NCBI RefSeq assembly: GCF_000445065.1
Contig: NZ_ATHO01000162.1
Coordinates: forward strand, 16,764-80,763
DNA from: Sphingobium quisquiliarum P25
Lineage (GTDB): Bacteria > Pseudomonadota > Alphaproteobacteria > Sphingomonadales > Sphingomonadaceae
Direction of reading: 5' to 3'
Length of the DNA: 64,000 bases
The notes beneath the pieces are model-generated. The model searched no databases. It saw only the letters and a list, made by a program, of their open reading frames with translations, and was not told the DNA's origin. The position numbers and the translations under genes were made by a program. Every line of letters begins with the position of its first letter. Positions within the stretch are counted from its first letter, which is position 1. Of the stretch, positions 16,353 to 24,627 are shown in pieces.

Positions 16353-17327
16353 ATGAACGACAACAATACCAAGCGGATGACCTATCTCGACGCACTGGGC
16401 TTGGCGCAGCGCGAGGAGTTGGAAGGCCGGGACGACACGATCATCATCGGCGAGGACATCGCCCTCTATGCGGCTGGGGGGGCCTATGGCAACACCGATG
16501 CCAGCCGCATTCGCAGTGCGCCCATTTCCGAATGCGGCTTTGCCGGCATGGCTGTCGGGGCCGCCATCACAGGCCTGCGTCCTATCGTGGATTTGACGAT
16601 TGCCAATTTCATCTATCTGGCCGCCGATCCGATCATCAACCAGGCAGCACGTTTGCGCTATATGACTGGCGGGCAGTTCAAGGTGCCAGTCACCTATCGC
16701 GCGTCGATGTGGCATAGCCAGGCCAATGCGGCGCAGCACAGCGACCGGCCTTATCCGATGTTCATGAACATTCCGGGCTTGAAGGTCGTTTGCCCCGCGA
16801 CTCCGGAGGATGCCAAGGGGCTGCTCAAGGCTGCGATCCGTGACGATGATCCCGTGATCGTGTTTGAGGACAACGACCTTTGGGGCAAAAAGGGTGATGT
16901 GCCCCTTGATACGAATTTCGTGGTCCCGATTGGCAAAGCCAGAACGCATCGTGAAGGGTCGGACGTATCGATCATCTCGGTGTCAGGAAGTCTGCGTCAT
17001 GCCCTCAAGGCGGCGGATGATCTAGCCAAGGACGGCGTCAGCGCCGACGTCATCGATCTGCGTACGCTGTTGCCGCTCGACAATGAGGCAATCCTGGCCA
17101 CGCTCGCCAAGACCGGACGCGTGGTCATTGTCGATCCTGCGCACCGCACGATGGGCGCGGCTGCAGAAATCGCCGCCATCATCGTGGAGGACGGTTTCGA
17201 TATGCTCAAGAAACCTGTGAAACGCGTCGTCACGCCCGATGTGCCGATTCCGTTCAGCCCGCCGATGGAAGCGCCGCTCTATCCCAATCCCGAAAGGATC
17301 GCCGCCGCAGCGCGCGAACTGATGTAA
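16353..17327 (+). CDS. Thiamine-dependent dehydrogenase E1 beta subunit (AcoB/PdhB type)
   Basis: Beta subunit, 324 residues. It has the transketolase pyrimidine-domain segment IIIGEDIALYAAGGAYGN and the E1 beta hallmark FIYLAADPIINQAARLRYMT. ADVIDLRTLLPLDNEAI is the C-terminal transketolase domain. ATG 16353 is chosen over TTG 16338 because GAGGA lies eight bases upstream of it. It pairs with the alpha gene to form the active-site interface. The best general match is acetoin or 2-oxo-acid dehydrogenase; the actual acceptor compound is unknown. Confidence 0.9.
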   Translation: MNDNNTKRMTYLDALGLAQREELEGRDDTIIIGEDIALYAAGGAYGNTDASRIRSAPISECGFAGMAVGAAITGLRPIVDLTIANFIYLAADPIINQAARLRYMTGGQFKVPVTYRASMWHSQANAAQHSDRPYPMFMNIPGLKVVCPATPEDAKGLLKAAIRDDDPVIVFEDNDLWGKKGDVPLDTNFVVPIGKARTHREGSDVSIISVSGSLRHALKAADDLAKDGVSADVIDLRTLLPLDNEAILATLAKTGRVVIVDPAHRTMGAAAEIAAIIVEDGFDMLKKPVKRVVTPDVPIPFSPPMEAPLYPNPERIAAAARELM

Positions 17328-17345
17328 TATCCGGAGAAACCATAT

Positions 17346-17585
17346 ATGCGCGTGAAGGTCGTGATGCCCAAATGGGGCACGGGAATGAATGAAGGTACGA
17401 TCATCAAATGGCTCAAATCCGTGGGTGACAAGATCAAGGCCGGTGAAATGCTGGTCGAGATCGAAACTTCCAAATCCACACAGGAAATGGAGGCTCCTGC
17501 TTCCGGCACTCTGATTGAAATCCTGCTTCCCGAAGGCGAGGAAGCGGAAGTCCGCACTCATATCGCAACCATAGAGACGAACTGA
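17346..17585 (+). CDS. Stand-alone lipoyl-domain protein
   Basis: 79 residues that are one complete lipoyl domain (MPKWGTGMNEGTIIKWL) with the attachment Lys43 in ETSKSTQEME, where E2 proteins usually have ETDKA. There is no peripheral-subunit-binding or acyltransferase domain; a proper stop follows. ATG 17346 follows CCGGAGA. Placed directly after E1 alpha and beta, it should receive the acyl group from thiamine, but transfer to CoA would need an E2 and E3 encoded elsewhere, or the domain may hand on electrons only. Confidence 0.88.
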   Translation: MRVKVVMPKWGTGMNEGTIIKWLKSVGDKIKAGEMLVEIETSKSTQEMEAPASGTLIEILLPEGEEAEVRTHIATIETN

Positions 17586-17621
17586 CAGCGGCGGGCAGGC
17601 GTGCCCCAGGAGAGCCGATAC

Positions 17622-18518
17622 ATGATAACGGGACCCAATATTTCGGGTAAGGCGGCGCTCGTCACCGGCAGCAGTCGCGGCATTGGCCGCGCGATAGCGC
17701 AACGGTTGGCAGCGGCAGGGGCCACTGTCGTCGTCACGGCCCGGTCACTGGACAAGGAAGCCGGGGAAACGCGGGTTGGCGCGCACAAGGTCGTGCCCGG
17801 TACACTGGCCGAAACCGTCAAGCTGATCGAGGATGCGGGCGGCCGCGCCATTCCGGTTGGTTGCGATCTTGAGAATGCTGACGAACGTGAAAGTTTGGTA
17901 GATCGAGCCGTCGCCGAGGTCGGCAGGCTCGATATACTTGTGAACAATGCCGGCTTTTGCGACTTCGCACCCGTCGCCGACATGCCGATGGACGTGTTCG
18001 ACCGGACCTTCGATCATTATGTCCGGGCGCCCTTTGCCCTGACCAAGGCGGCTATCCCGCAGATGCGAGCTGCCGGTGCGGGCTGGATCGTAAACATCAC
18101 TTCGGCACAGGCACTTCCTGTCAGGCGTCCCTTTCCCGACTATCTGGCTGTCAGCGGCGATACGGTCTATTCTGCAGCAAAGGCTGCCGTAAACCGCTTC
18201 ACCCAGGGCTTGGCTGCGGAACTGCTCGCCAGCAATATCGCGGTCAACGCCGTCGGTCCGTCGACGGCGATCCGGACGCCGGGCGCCGATGATTATATCC
18301 CGGGCGAATATCCGACCGAGGACGTGGCCTATCTGGCGGAAACAGTCCTCGCCATGTCGCATCTGCCGGCGAATGAGCGGACCGGCCTGATCGCCCATTC
18401 AATGCATTTCCCCTGGCACTACCATATCGATGTGCGCAGCCTGGACGGCAAGGACATCTTGCCGCGGACCGAACCGCCTGCCTGGTCGAACCCGGAAATC
18501 AGTCCGTCGGGAGAGTGA
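17622..18518 (+). CDS. Short-chain dehydrogenase/reductase
   Basis: NAD(P)-dependent SDR of 298 residues. Cofactor motif TGSSRGIG, structural LVNNAGFCDF, and catalytic Tyr-x3-Lys in TVYSAAKAAVNRF are all present. The C-terminus has a long extension (HSMHFPWHYHIDVRSLDGKD) beyond the usual SDR length. ATG 17622 is preceded by CAGGAG. In the operon it could oxidise an alcohol intermediate or reduce a ketone. The substrate cannot be read from the sequence. Confidence 0.85.
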   Translation: MITGPNISGKAALVTGSSRGIGRAIAQRLAAAGATVVVTARSLDKEAGETRVGAHKVVPGTLAETVKLIEDAGGRAIPVGCDLENADERESLVDRAVAEVGRLDILVNNAGFCDFAPVADMPMDVFDRTFDHYVRAPFALTKAAIPQMRAAGAGWIVNITSAQALPVRRPFPDYLAVSGDTVYSAAKAAVNRFTQGLAAELLASNIAVNAVGPSTAIRTPGADDYIPGEYPTEDVAYLAETVLAMSHLPANERTGLIAHSMHFPWHYHIDVRSLDGKDILPRTEPPAWSNPEISPSGE

Positions 18519-18547
18519 AGCTCGGCAGCAACGACAAGGAGGTTAGG

Positions 18548-19399
18548 ATGAGAGACAAGGCAGAGGACCTCAAGGGCGGCACGGCCGTCATCACTGGCGC
18601 AGGCAGCGGCATCGGCGAAGGCATAGCCCGTGTGGCTGCCGCGCGCGGCATGAACGTTGTACTGGCTGACGTCGCGGATGATCGTATCGCCAAGCTGGCA
18701 GCGGAGATCGAAGCCGGCGGCGCGACCGCGTTGCCGGTCGTGACGAACGTCACCGATGTCGCCGCGCTCGAACGGCTGGCGGATGCCGCCTATGACCATT
18801 TTGGCGAGGTGCGGCTGCTCGTGAACAATGCCGGCATTGAAACCATTGGTTTCAGCTGGGAAATTGATGACGCTACTTGGGACAAGCTGCTGTCGATCAA
18901 CGTGCGCGGTGTCGTCCATGGTTCGCGGATCTTCGCGCGTCGCATGCTCGAAAGTGGAAAGCCGGGCTATATTTCCAACGTGGCATCCATTGGCGCGTTG
19001 GGCATGATGCCCACTCAGGCTCCCTACATGATGAGTAAGCACGCGGTGCTGAGCTTTACCGAGTGCCTCTATCTTGAAATGCAGCTTAAAGGAGCGCCGA
19101 TCCACGTGTCGGCCGTACTACCTGCTCAGGTAGCGACACGCATCTTCGAGGACGCGCCCGCCGACCGCCAGTGCGAATTCGTCGAACGGCAGCGCGGGAT
19201 GATGATGAGCATGCTCTCACAAATGGGGTTGAGCCCGGTAGAAGCGGGTGAAGTCATTCTGGATGGCATTGCATCCGGCGAATTCTGGGTATCCACGCAC
19301 CCTGAAACAACCGTGCAAATGGCATGCGCCCGGGCTCAATATCTTAGAACACTAGCCAATCCCGTTCTCGCTGAGCAGGCGAAGGCTCTGGTTAGTTAA
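18548..19399 (+). CDS. Short-chain dehydrogenase/reductase
   Basis: Second SDR of the operon, 283 residues. It has TGAGSGIGEGIARVAA, the LLVNNAGIE motif, and a catalytic region with Ser in NVASIGALG and Tyr-x3-Lys in PYMMSKHAVL. GMMPTQAPY matches SDRs that act on hydroxylated ring or side-chain compounds. ATG 18548 follows AAGGAGG, the strongest ribosome site in the operon. Its sequence differs clearly from the SDR before it, so the two probably act at different steps. Confidence 0.85.
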   Translation: MRDKAEDLKGGTAVITGAGSGIGEGIARVAAARGMNVVLADVADDRIAKLAAEIEAGGATALPVVTNVTDVAALERLADAAYDHFGEVRLLVNNAGIETIGFSWEIDDATWDKLLSINVRGVVHGSRIFARRMLESGKPGYISNVASIGALGMMPTQAPYMMSKHAVLSFTECLYLEMQLKGAPIHVSAVLPAQVATRIFEDAPADRQCEFVERQRGMMMSMLSQMGLSPVEAGEVILDGIASGEFWVSTHPETTVQMACARAQYLRTLANPVLAEQAKALVS

Positions 19400-19442
19400 C
19401 GGCCGGGAACGGTCAAAGCACAACAAGCAAAGGAGAATGAAT

Positions 19443-19835
19443 ATGACCGCGATTGCTTTTGCGCTCGCCAAGTTCAAGGTTGCCGACCTCGAAGGCTTGG
19501 AGCAGTTCTATACCCGAGCGCTTGGCTTTGTCGTCACAGCCCGCGTCGATGAAGGTGAGGATCTGCATGAGATCCATGAACTGATTTTTGCCCTTCCAGA
19601 CGCCCCGCCACAGTTTGCGCTTGTGCAATATCCCAATCAGCCGACTCCCCAACCTGGGGAGGCGATCGTTGCTCTGATGGTCGATGACCTGGAGGCTACT
19701 TTGTCAAGGGTCGAGGCGCATGGCGGACGCAGGCTGACAGATGTTATTCCGGTGCCAGATCATAACATGAAGTTGGCATATGTTGCCGACCCCGAAGGCC
19801 ACACGCTCGAACTCATGCAGATGCTGGCTGGTTGA
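19443..19835 (+). CDS. VOC-family (glyoxalase-fold) protein
   Basis: Protein of 130 residues, last gene of the operon. KFKVADLEGLEQFYTRALGF and VADPEGHTLELMQMLAG are the two VOC modules with the DPEGH metal motif. ATG 19443 is preferred over ATG 19437, because AGGAG ends only one base before 19437 but seven before 19443. It resembles the VOC gene at 13807 in fold but not closely in sequence. The next 180 bases hold no gene and lead into an insertion-sequence end. Confidence 0.8.
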   Translation: MTAIAFALAKFKVADLEGLEQFYTRALGFVVTARVDEGEDLHEIHELIFALPDAPPQFALVQYPNQPTPQPGEAIVALMVDDLEATLSRVEAHGGRRLTDVIPVPDHNMKLAYVADPEGHTLELMQMLAG

Positions 19836-19983
19836 CGAGCTGATCGGTGAGAAACCTCAAGCTGTAGAACCTATGGTCGTCTCCTCCGATGCGGGCGCGG
19901 AATCATGGATGACGAGCATCTGGAGCACATCGACGCCCGTCTCACCCGGGCGATGCGCCCGCATGGAAATCGCAGGAGGCGAC

Positions 19984-20010
19984 TGAACCGCCCCGGCATT
20001 GCCGGAGACC
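19984..20010. repeat. IS end sequence (copy 1 of 2)
   Basis: 27 bases starting TGAACCGCCCC and ending GCCGGAGACC recur at 28312-28338 with one mismatch. The first copy lies 12 bases outside the stop of the IS3 transposase fragment, so it is probably the terminal inverted repeat of that IS. Confidence 0.65.
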
Positions 20011-20022
20011 ATTTGGTTTGAG

Positions 20023-20245
20023 TTACGCATCCAGGGGTGTTTCGTCCAGCATGGCGTAATATTGCGCCTCGGCTTCCGCCGGAGGGATGTTACCAATTGG
20101 CTCCAGCAGCCGCTGGTGGTTGAACCAATCGACCCATTCCAGCGTGGCATATTCCGCCGCCTCGAATGAACGCCACGGTCCTCGTCGGTGGATCACCTCG
20201 GCCTTGTAAAGGCCGTTGATGGTTTCGGCCAAGACATTATGGGAT
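20023..20245 (-). pseudogene. IS3-family transposase C-terminal fragment
   Basis: Leftward, HNVLAETINGLYKAEVIHRR continues through AAEYATLEWVDWFNHQRLLE and PIGNIPPAEAEAQYYAM to a stop at 20023. This is the C-terminal third of an IS3 OrfB. It is cut off at about 20245 where the IS1111-like sequence begins, so that element probably inserted into this one. The IS end repeat lies just outside the stop. Confidence 0.85.
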
Positions 20246-20265
20246 GGACGCCTCCCGCTTCTCGT

Positions 20266-20279
20266 CGTCTCATGAGACG
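20266..20279. repeat. Perfect 14-base palindrome ahead of the chimeric transposase
   Basis: CGTCTCATGAGACG lies 24 bases upstream of the transposase start. It is near the presumed left end of the IS110/IS1111-type element, where such elements carry subterminal structures. Confidence 0.4.
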
Positions 20280-20302
20280 GCTTGTGAGCAGGAGGAAGTG
20301 TG

Positions 20303-21358
20303 ATGCAAATGCTGGCTATCGATCTGGCGAAGCAGTCATTCCATGTGCATGGGATTAACGCGGACGGCGAGGTCATATCGCGGCGTGTCGGCCGGCAGGG
20401 ACTGCTGGTGCTGGTCGGGAAGTTCGATCCGGAGATCGTCGCAATGGAGGCCTGCGCAACAGCGCATTACTGGGGCCGGTTGTTCCTCGCCGAAGGCCGA
20501 GAGATCCGATTGATCAACCCACATTTCGTCAAACCATTCGTTCGCGGATCTAAGAATGACGCTGTAGATGCAGAAGCCATCTTCGACGCCGCGTCGCGTC
20601 CGACGATGCGGTTCGTCCCCGTGAAGACGGAAGATCAACAGGATTTGCAGTCGTTACATCGAGTACGGGATCGCTTGGTCGCTCAGCGTACCAGCCTGAG
20701 CAATCATCTTCGTGGCTTGTTCGGCGAGTATGGGCTGGTCTTCCCAAAGGGCGCGGCGCTCCTTCTATCACGGGTACGCGTCGGACTCGGCAAGGCCAGG
20801 CTTTCGGCGATGGCGCACGAGACTTTCGAAGGGCTTCTTGAGGAGCTGGAGATGGTGGAAGGACGGATTGAGAGAGTCGACAAGAGGCTCGGCGATATTT
20901 GCCGGGACAATGAGACCTGTCGTCGCCTGATGACACTCCTTGGTGTTGGCCCGATCGTTGCGACCGCGCTCGTCGCCAGCATAGGCGACCCACATCAGTT
21001 CCGAACAGGGCGCGAGATGGCGGCCTGGATCGGTCTCGTTCCACGACAGTATTCCACCGGCGGCAAATTCCGCCTCGGCGGCGTCGGTCGGCGCGCGAAC
21101 CATTATTTGCGCCGACAGTTGGTGCATGGCGCCCGGGCTGTGGCTTTGCGGTTGAGCGGCAAAGGCAATTGTTACGACAACTCCGCCGTCGAGACATTCT
21201 TCAAATCCCTGAAGGCGGAAATGATCTGGCGGCAGAGCTGGCCAACCCGGCGGCAAGCAGAGGCCGCCATCTTTCAGAATGGCTTCTACAACTCACGGCG
21301 GCGCCATTCATATCTGGGCGGCATCAGCCCACTCGCCTTTGAGGCCAAGGTAGCATAA
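20303..21358 (+). CDS. Chimeric transposase: IS110/IS1111 N-terminus fused in frame to IS3 C-terminus
   Basis: One frame of 351 residues joins two unrelated transposases. Residues 1 to about 285 are an IS1111-group enzyme: LAIDLAKQSFHVHGINADGE with the DEDD-type Asp, KNDAVDAEAIFDAASRP, and the LLGVGPIVATALVASIGDP helix-hairpin-helix, up to YLRRQLVHGARAVALRL. From about base 21160 the sequence becomes the end of an IS3 OrfB: GNCYDNSAVETFFKSLKAEM then NSRRRHSYLGGISPLAF. The IS110 part lacks its last ~50 residues and the IS3 part lacks two of its three catalytic acids. A good ribosome site (AGGAGGAAG) remains, so the hybrid may still be made, but it is unlikely to transpose. Confidence 0.85.
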   Translation: MQMLAIDLAKQSFHVHGINADGEVISRRVGRQGLLVLVGKFDPEIVAMEACATAHYWGRLFLAEGREIRLINPHFVKPFVRGSKNDAVDAEAIFDAASRPTMRFVPVKTEDQQDLQSLHRVRDRLVAQRTSLSNHLRGLFGEYGLVFPKGAALLLSRVRVGLGKARLSAMAHETFEGLLEELEMVEGRIERVDKRLGDICRDNETCRRLMTLLGVGPIVATALVASIGDPHQFRTGREMAAWIGLVPRQYSTGGKFRLGGVGRRANHYLRRQLVHGARAVALRLSGKGNCYDNSAVETFFKSLKAEMIWRQSWPTRRQAEAAIFQNGFYNSRRRHSYLGGISPLAFEAKVA

Positions 21359-21481
21359 TGAGATAGGTGACCGGCGCAAAACCGTTACGAGTCCACCTTG
21401 TTCGAAGGGCTGCAATGGTCGAAAATGCACACGCCGCGCACTCAGGTTCGGTGACGACACGATCGGTCGCAGCGCGAGCAC

Positions 21482-21650
21482 GGGGCAGCCTTATGTTAAG
21501 CAGTTCCTCGTTCCCACCCTGTCTCCCGGCGAAATTGTCATCATGGATAATCTGGGCGATCACAAAGGCCAAGCCGTCCGCAGGACCATCCAGGGCAGTA
21601 GACGCCAAGCTACTGCTCCTGCCGAGCTACAGCCCCGTTCTCTATTGCGG
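21482..21650 (+). pseudogene. IS630-family transposase fragment, frameshifted
   Basis: GQPYVKQFLVPTLSPGEIVI is followed by MDNLGDHKGQAVRRTIQG, the central DDE motif of IS630 transposases. It then continues in another frame as AKLLLLPSYSPVLY (normally AKLLFLPPYSPDLNPIE). Both ends are missing. 21651-21906 holds nothing I can assign. Confidence 0.7.
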
Positions 21651-21906
21651 ATGCCTCGGCTTGATTTTGCGAAGACAGGGCTGTTGACACGGATCAGATG
21701 ATCTCTGTTGGGTCGTCCCCAGGACCAAACCAGATGCAATGACGTCTGCATTGGCCATCATCATCATCGAACATAGGGATGCGCCCGGCTGCCCCTCCCA
21801 TTTGCGCACGAGTAAACAGCCGGACGCCTTGCGGACAGCTCTGCCAATATCCATATAGAAGCACCGGCTGGCGCCGATTCTAACCGTTCCTCATGGGGCA
21901 GGAACG

Positions 21907-22212
21907 TCAAGCCTCCTTTTTCGCCTTAGACTTACGGAATAGCAAGCTGACCAGGAAGGCGGTCGTGCGCCAATCTAGAAGCTTAAGCATGCTTCTGGCC
22001 TCATCCGGTGTTAGCCGCGCAGTCATCGGCATGGAGCCATAGATCTTCCCCTTGATCAGCAGATCCTGCCCATCCCGCTCCAACTTGTTAACTGCCATGA
22101 GTTCAGCTTGGTTACTGTCAAGCAATTTCACGATCTTTATCCCTATCAGGGTCGGCTTCATCCGGCATCTCAACGGCTTTTGGTCGACCTCTATATCATT
22201 TGAGCGTGACAC
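21907..22212 (-). CDS. Small conserved-looking protein coupled to the CrtI-like gene
   Basis: Protein of 101 residues that I do not recognise. It begins at GTG 22212, nine bases after the stop of the upstream oxidoreductase gene, with GAGG in the gap, so it is probably translated by coupling. A later ATG at 22161 is an alternative start. Visible features: ELMAVNKLERDGQDLLIKGK reads as a beta-rich domain, RLTPDEARSMLKLLDW as helices, and TTAFLVSLLFRKSKAKKEA ends in a short hydrophobic stretch plus a basic tail, perhaps a membrane-association motif. It may assist the flavoprotein. Confidence 0.6.
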   Translation of the reverse strand: MSRSNDIEVDQKPLRCRMKPTLIGIKIVKLLDSNQAELMAVNKLERDGQDLLIKGKIYGSMPMTARLTPDEARSMLKLLDWRTTAFLVSLLFRKSKAKKEA

Positions 22213-22221
22213 CCCTCGGTG

Positions 22222-23808
22222 TCAGTTCGCCACCAGCTTGTCAAAGTCGATACCAAGGTCATCGCACATCTTGATTGCGACAGGGCGGCCGACGCCGAAC
22301 ACGCCCGCGCCGGGATGCATGAATGGTCCGCTCAGATAGAGCCGCTCGACATTGGGCACGGCATAGTTTGACAATTCGGGCGTAGGGCGGTTGCCGCCGA
22401 ACTGAAACAGCTGGAAACCTAATCCACACGGATCGCCTTCCACCATGCTGTTGCCTGAATGCCGTTCCATGTCGAGCGGACTATCCGCCTTTCGGAACAG
22501 CAGATTGTCTTGCGTCAGGTTCGGCATGAAATAGGTGAGCTTCTCCATGATATTGTCGGCCACACGTTCCTTGATGCTGTCCCATTTCTGCGGGCCGCCA
22601 TTAGCCAGATTGTAGGGAACATATTGGGTGAGGTAGAGCAACGCATTGCCCTCCGGCACGCGGCCGGGAATCTGCATGTCGCCGCCGCCGATCAGCGGAC
22701 GATCGAAGTCGATTTCGCCGTGTCGCAGCGGATCGAACCATTTGATGAAATCGCGGAAATTATCAGTCAGAATCCACTCGATGATCCCGTCCTGCGGCAC
22801 ATGATCCGGCACGTTCTTGCGCAGTGGTTCCTTCAGGCCACCATCGATCTTGAAGAGTCTGTAGGGGCTCTGTTCGGTGCGCCGCGCGCGCCCCAGCACG
22901 GTTTCCGGCACACCATCGACGAAATGGGAAAGCTTCTTCGGATGAATCGAGGCGATCACCGCGTCCTTGGCGGCATATTCCTCACCATCGGTGGTCAGCA
23001 GTCCGGTCGCGCGGCCGTTGCGGGTCAGCACCTTCTCCACGGTAACGTTCTTGATGATAACGCCGCCATGATGCTCGATACAGCGCGCCAGAGCTGCGGG
23101 CAAGGCGCCGCTCCCACCTACGGCGAGGCCATAGCGGTAGACATGCAGAAGCACCGTCAACAGCAACACAGACAAGCCCGTTCCCATATCGTCGGGGAAG
23201 CCCAGCGTATGCTCGGTGATCGCCCGGATGATATGGATTTTGATGTGATCGCTCTCAAAAAGCTGTTCGACGATCTGCAATGGGCTGCGGAACATCATGT
23301 CGATCAAGCGGCGGCCATCCTCGCTATTGCCCAGCAGGCCGAGCGTCGCGGAAAGCGGAATGGGCACCGTGTACATGCCGGCGAGCAGCATCGGCAGAAC
23401 GCGGCGACCAAATTCCGCTAGCTCACGATAGGCTTCCGCATCCTTCTGGGAATATTTGGCGATGGATTCGCATGTCTTGTCCAGATCGCTATGCAATTCA
23501 AAAGTGCTGAAATCCGAAAGCACGGTCGTCTGTACAGCGTCGGGATAGATATATTGAAGTCCGAACTTCGACAGCAATCCCAACTCGTCGTTCGCGAGCA
23601 ATGGGTTGGGCTGGACCAAGTAATGCAGAACGGAATGCAGGTCATGCTTGAACCCAGGCATGCCGCGTTCGATCGTTACCGCGCCTCCTCCAATAAAATC
23701 ATGCTGTTCGAGGACAGCGACCTTCTTTCCGGCTTTCGCCATGTAGGCGGCAGTACCCAGAGTATTCTGGCCCGAACCCATGACGACGATATCGTAAACT
23801 TCTGCCAC
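22222..23808 (-). CDS. CrtI/phytoene-desaturase-like NAD(P)/FAD oxidoreductase
   Basis: Flavoprotein of 528 residues in the amine-oxidase/phytoene-desaturase superfamily. The N-terminus VYDIVVMGSGQNTLGTAAYM followed by GGGAVT is the FAD fold. The C-terminal LYLSGPFMHPGAGVFGVGRP is the conserved desaturase end that closes the FAD site. GTG 23808 is chosen because GGAGAG lies just upstream and residue 2 onward aligns with the fold; longer frames have no ribosome site. No carotenoid genes are nearby, so a role in dehydrogenating a catabolic intermediate is more likely than pigment synthesis. It diverges from the HxlR gene. Confidence 0.82.
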   Translation of the reverse strand: MAEVYDIVVMGSGQNTLGTAAYMAKAGKKVAVLEQHDFIGGGAVTIERGMPGFKHDLHSVLHYLVQPNPLLANDELGLLSKFGLQYIYPDAVQTTVLSDFSTFELHSDLDKTCESIAKYSQKDAEAYRELAEFGRRVLPMLLAGMYTVPIPLSATLGLLGNSEDGRRLIDMMFRSPLQIVEQLFESDHIKIHIIRAITEHTLGFPDDMGTGLSVLLLTVLLHVYRYGLAVGGSGALPAALARCIEHHGGVIIKNVTVEKVLTRNGRATGLLTTDGEEYAAKDAVIASIHPKKLSHFVDGVPETVLGRARRTEQSPYRLFKIDGGLKEPLRKNVPDHVPQDGIIEWILTDNFRDFIKWFDPLRHGEIDFDRPLIGGGDMQIPGRVPEGNALLYLTQYVPYNLANGGPQKWDSIKERVADNIMEKLTYFMPNLTQDNLLFRKADSPLDMERHSGNSMVEGDPCGLGFQLFQFGGNRPTPELSNYAVPNVERLYLSGPFMHPGAGVFGVGRPVAIKMCDDLGIDFDKLVAN

Positions 23809-24087
23809 GCTCTCTCTCCATCGCCCCTTGTGACCAAGGCGGTCATCAACCGATGCGGATGGTGATATGATGGAGAAGCACCGGGACAAATACGGCACTT
23901 ACAAGTAACATAGGCTTCGCCACTCAGGCAGCGTCAAAAGGCGGTAGGTTCGCACTGGCCAGCGCGCAATTTGGGCGAGTATCACGCGAGGCGATACTAT
24001 TAATCCAGAATTACGATTGGGCTGTACCTTCCCGAAGACCCTATCGTGTCCGGCTCCGAGACCGCTGATTGGGGAGGAGCGTAGCAA

Positions 24088-24609
24088 GTGTCTGAGGCAG
24101 GGTTGCCACGATACCATTCCGGCGGCTTGGCCGGGGAAGCTCTGCTCGAAGAATTGCGAGCAACGTTGGTTCACGGCAATCCCGAGCGTACCGCAACCCT
24201 CGATACCACGCTCCGCTTTGTCGCCGAACATGGGCTAGGCCCGCAATCCCTTCCGGTGGAAATCATTCAACTTGTCGGTGACAGATGGTCGGCGTTGATG
24301 TTGACAGTGCTCGCTGCCGGAACATTCCGGCCGTCAGAACTTCAAAAAGTCGTTAGTCTCCTGTCCCATATCGGCAATTCCAATTCCATTTCGCAGCGCG
24401 TCCTGACAGCGAAACTTCGTTCGTACGAGAGGCTCGGCTTTGTACGCCGAACCGCCTGGGATACCGTCCCGCCGCGGACCGATTATGACCTCACGCCGCT
24501 TGGGCATGAACTAGTCAAAATCATCAGAGACATAGTTCTCTGGTGCCTTGATAAGGAAGATGACGTTCGCTCAGCCATTCAGGCTTTCGATGAATCGGAG
24601 GATGAGTAG
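24088..24609 (+). CDS. HxlR-family transcriptional regulator
   Basis: Regulator of 173 residues. The winged helix reads QLVGDRWSALMLTVLAAGTF, then ISQRVLTAKLRSYERLGFVR and YDLTPLGHELVKII, the HxlR pattern. The N-terminal ~60 residues extend beyond the minimal family domain. GTG 24088 follows GGGGAGGAG. It diverges from the CrtI-like gene and converges with the SDR gene at 24628, so it could control either flanking transcript. HxlR proteins commonly sense reactive electrophiles or quinones. Confidence 0.85.
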   Translation: MSEAGLPRYHSGGLAGEALLEELRATLVHGNPERTATLDTTLRFVAEHGLGPQSLPVEIIQLVGDRWSALMLTVLAAGTFRPSELQKVVSLLSHIGNSNSISQRVLTAKLRSYERLGFVRRTAWDTVPPRTDYDLTPLGHELVKIIRDIVLWCLDKEDDVRSAIQAFDESEDE

Positions 24610-24627
24610 CCGTCCCTCCAAACGAAA

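Noticed and set aside
15361..17327. Naming the E1 genes acoA/acoB
   Set aside because: Acetoin dehydrogenase needs E2 and E3, which are not here, and the neighbours suggest a different substrate.
22222..23808. Carotenoid biosynthesis gene crtI
   Set aside because: No crtB, crtY or crtE nearby and the setting is catabolic; the FAD fold alone does not show pigment function.
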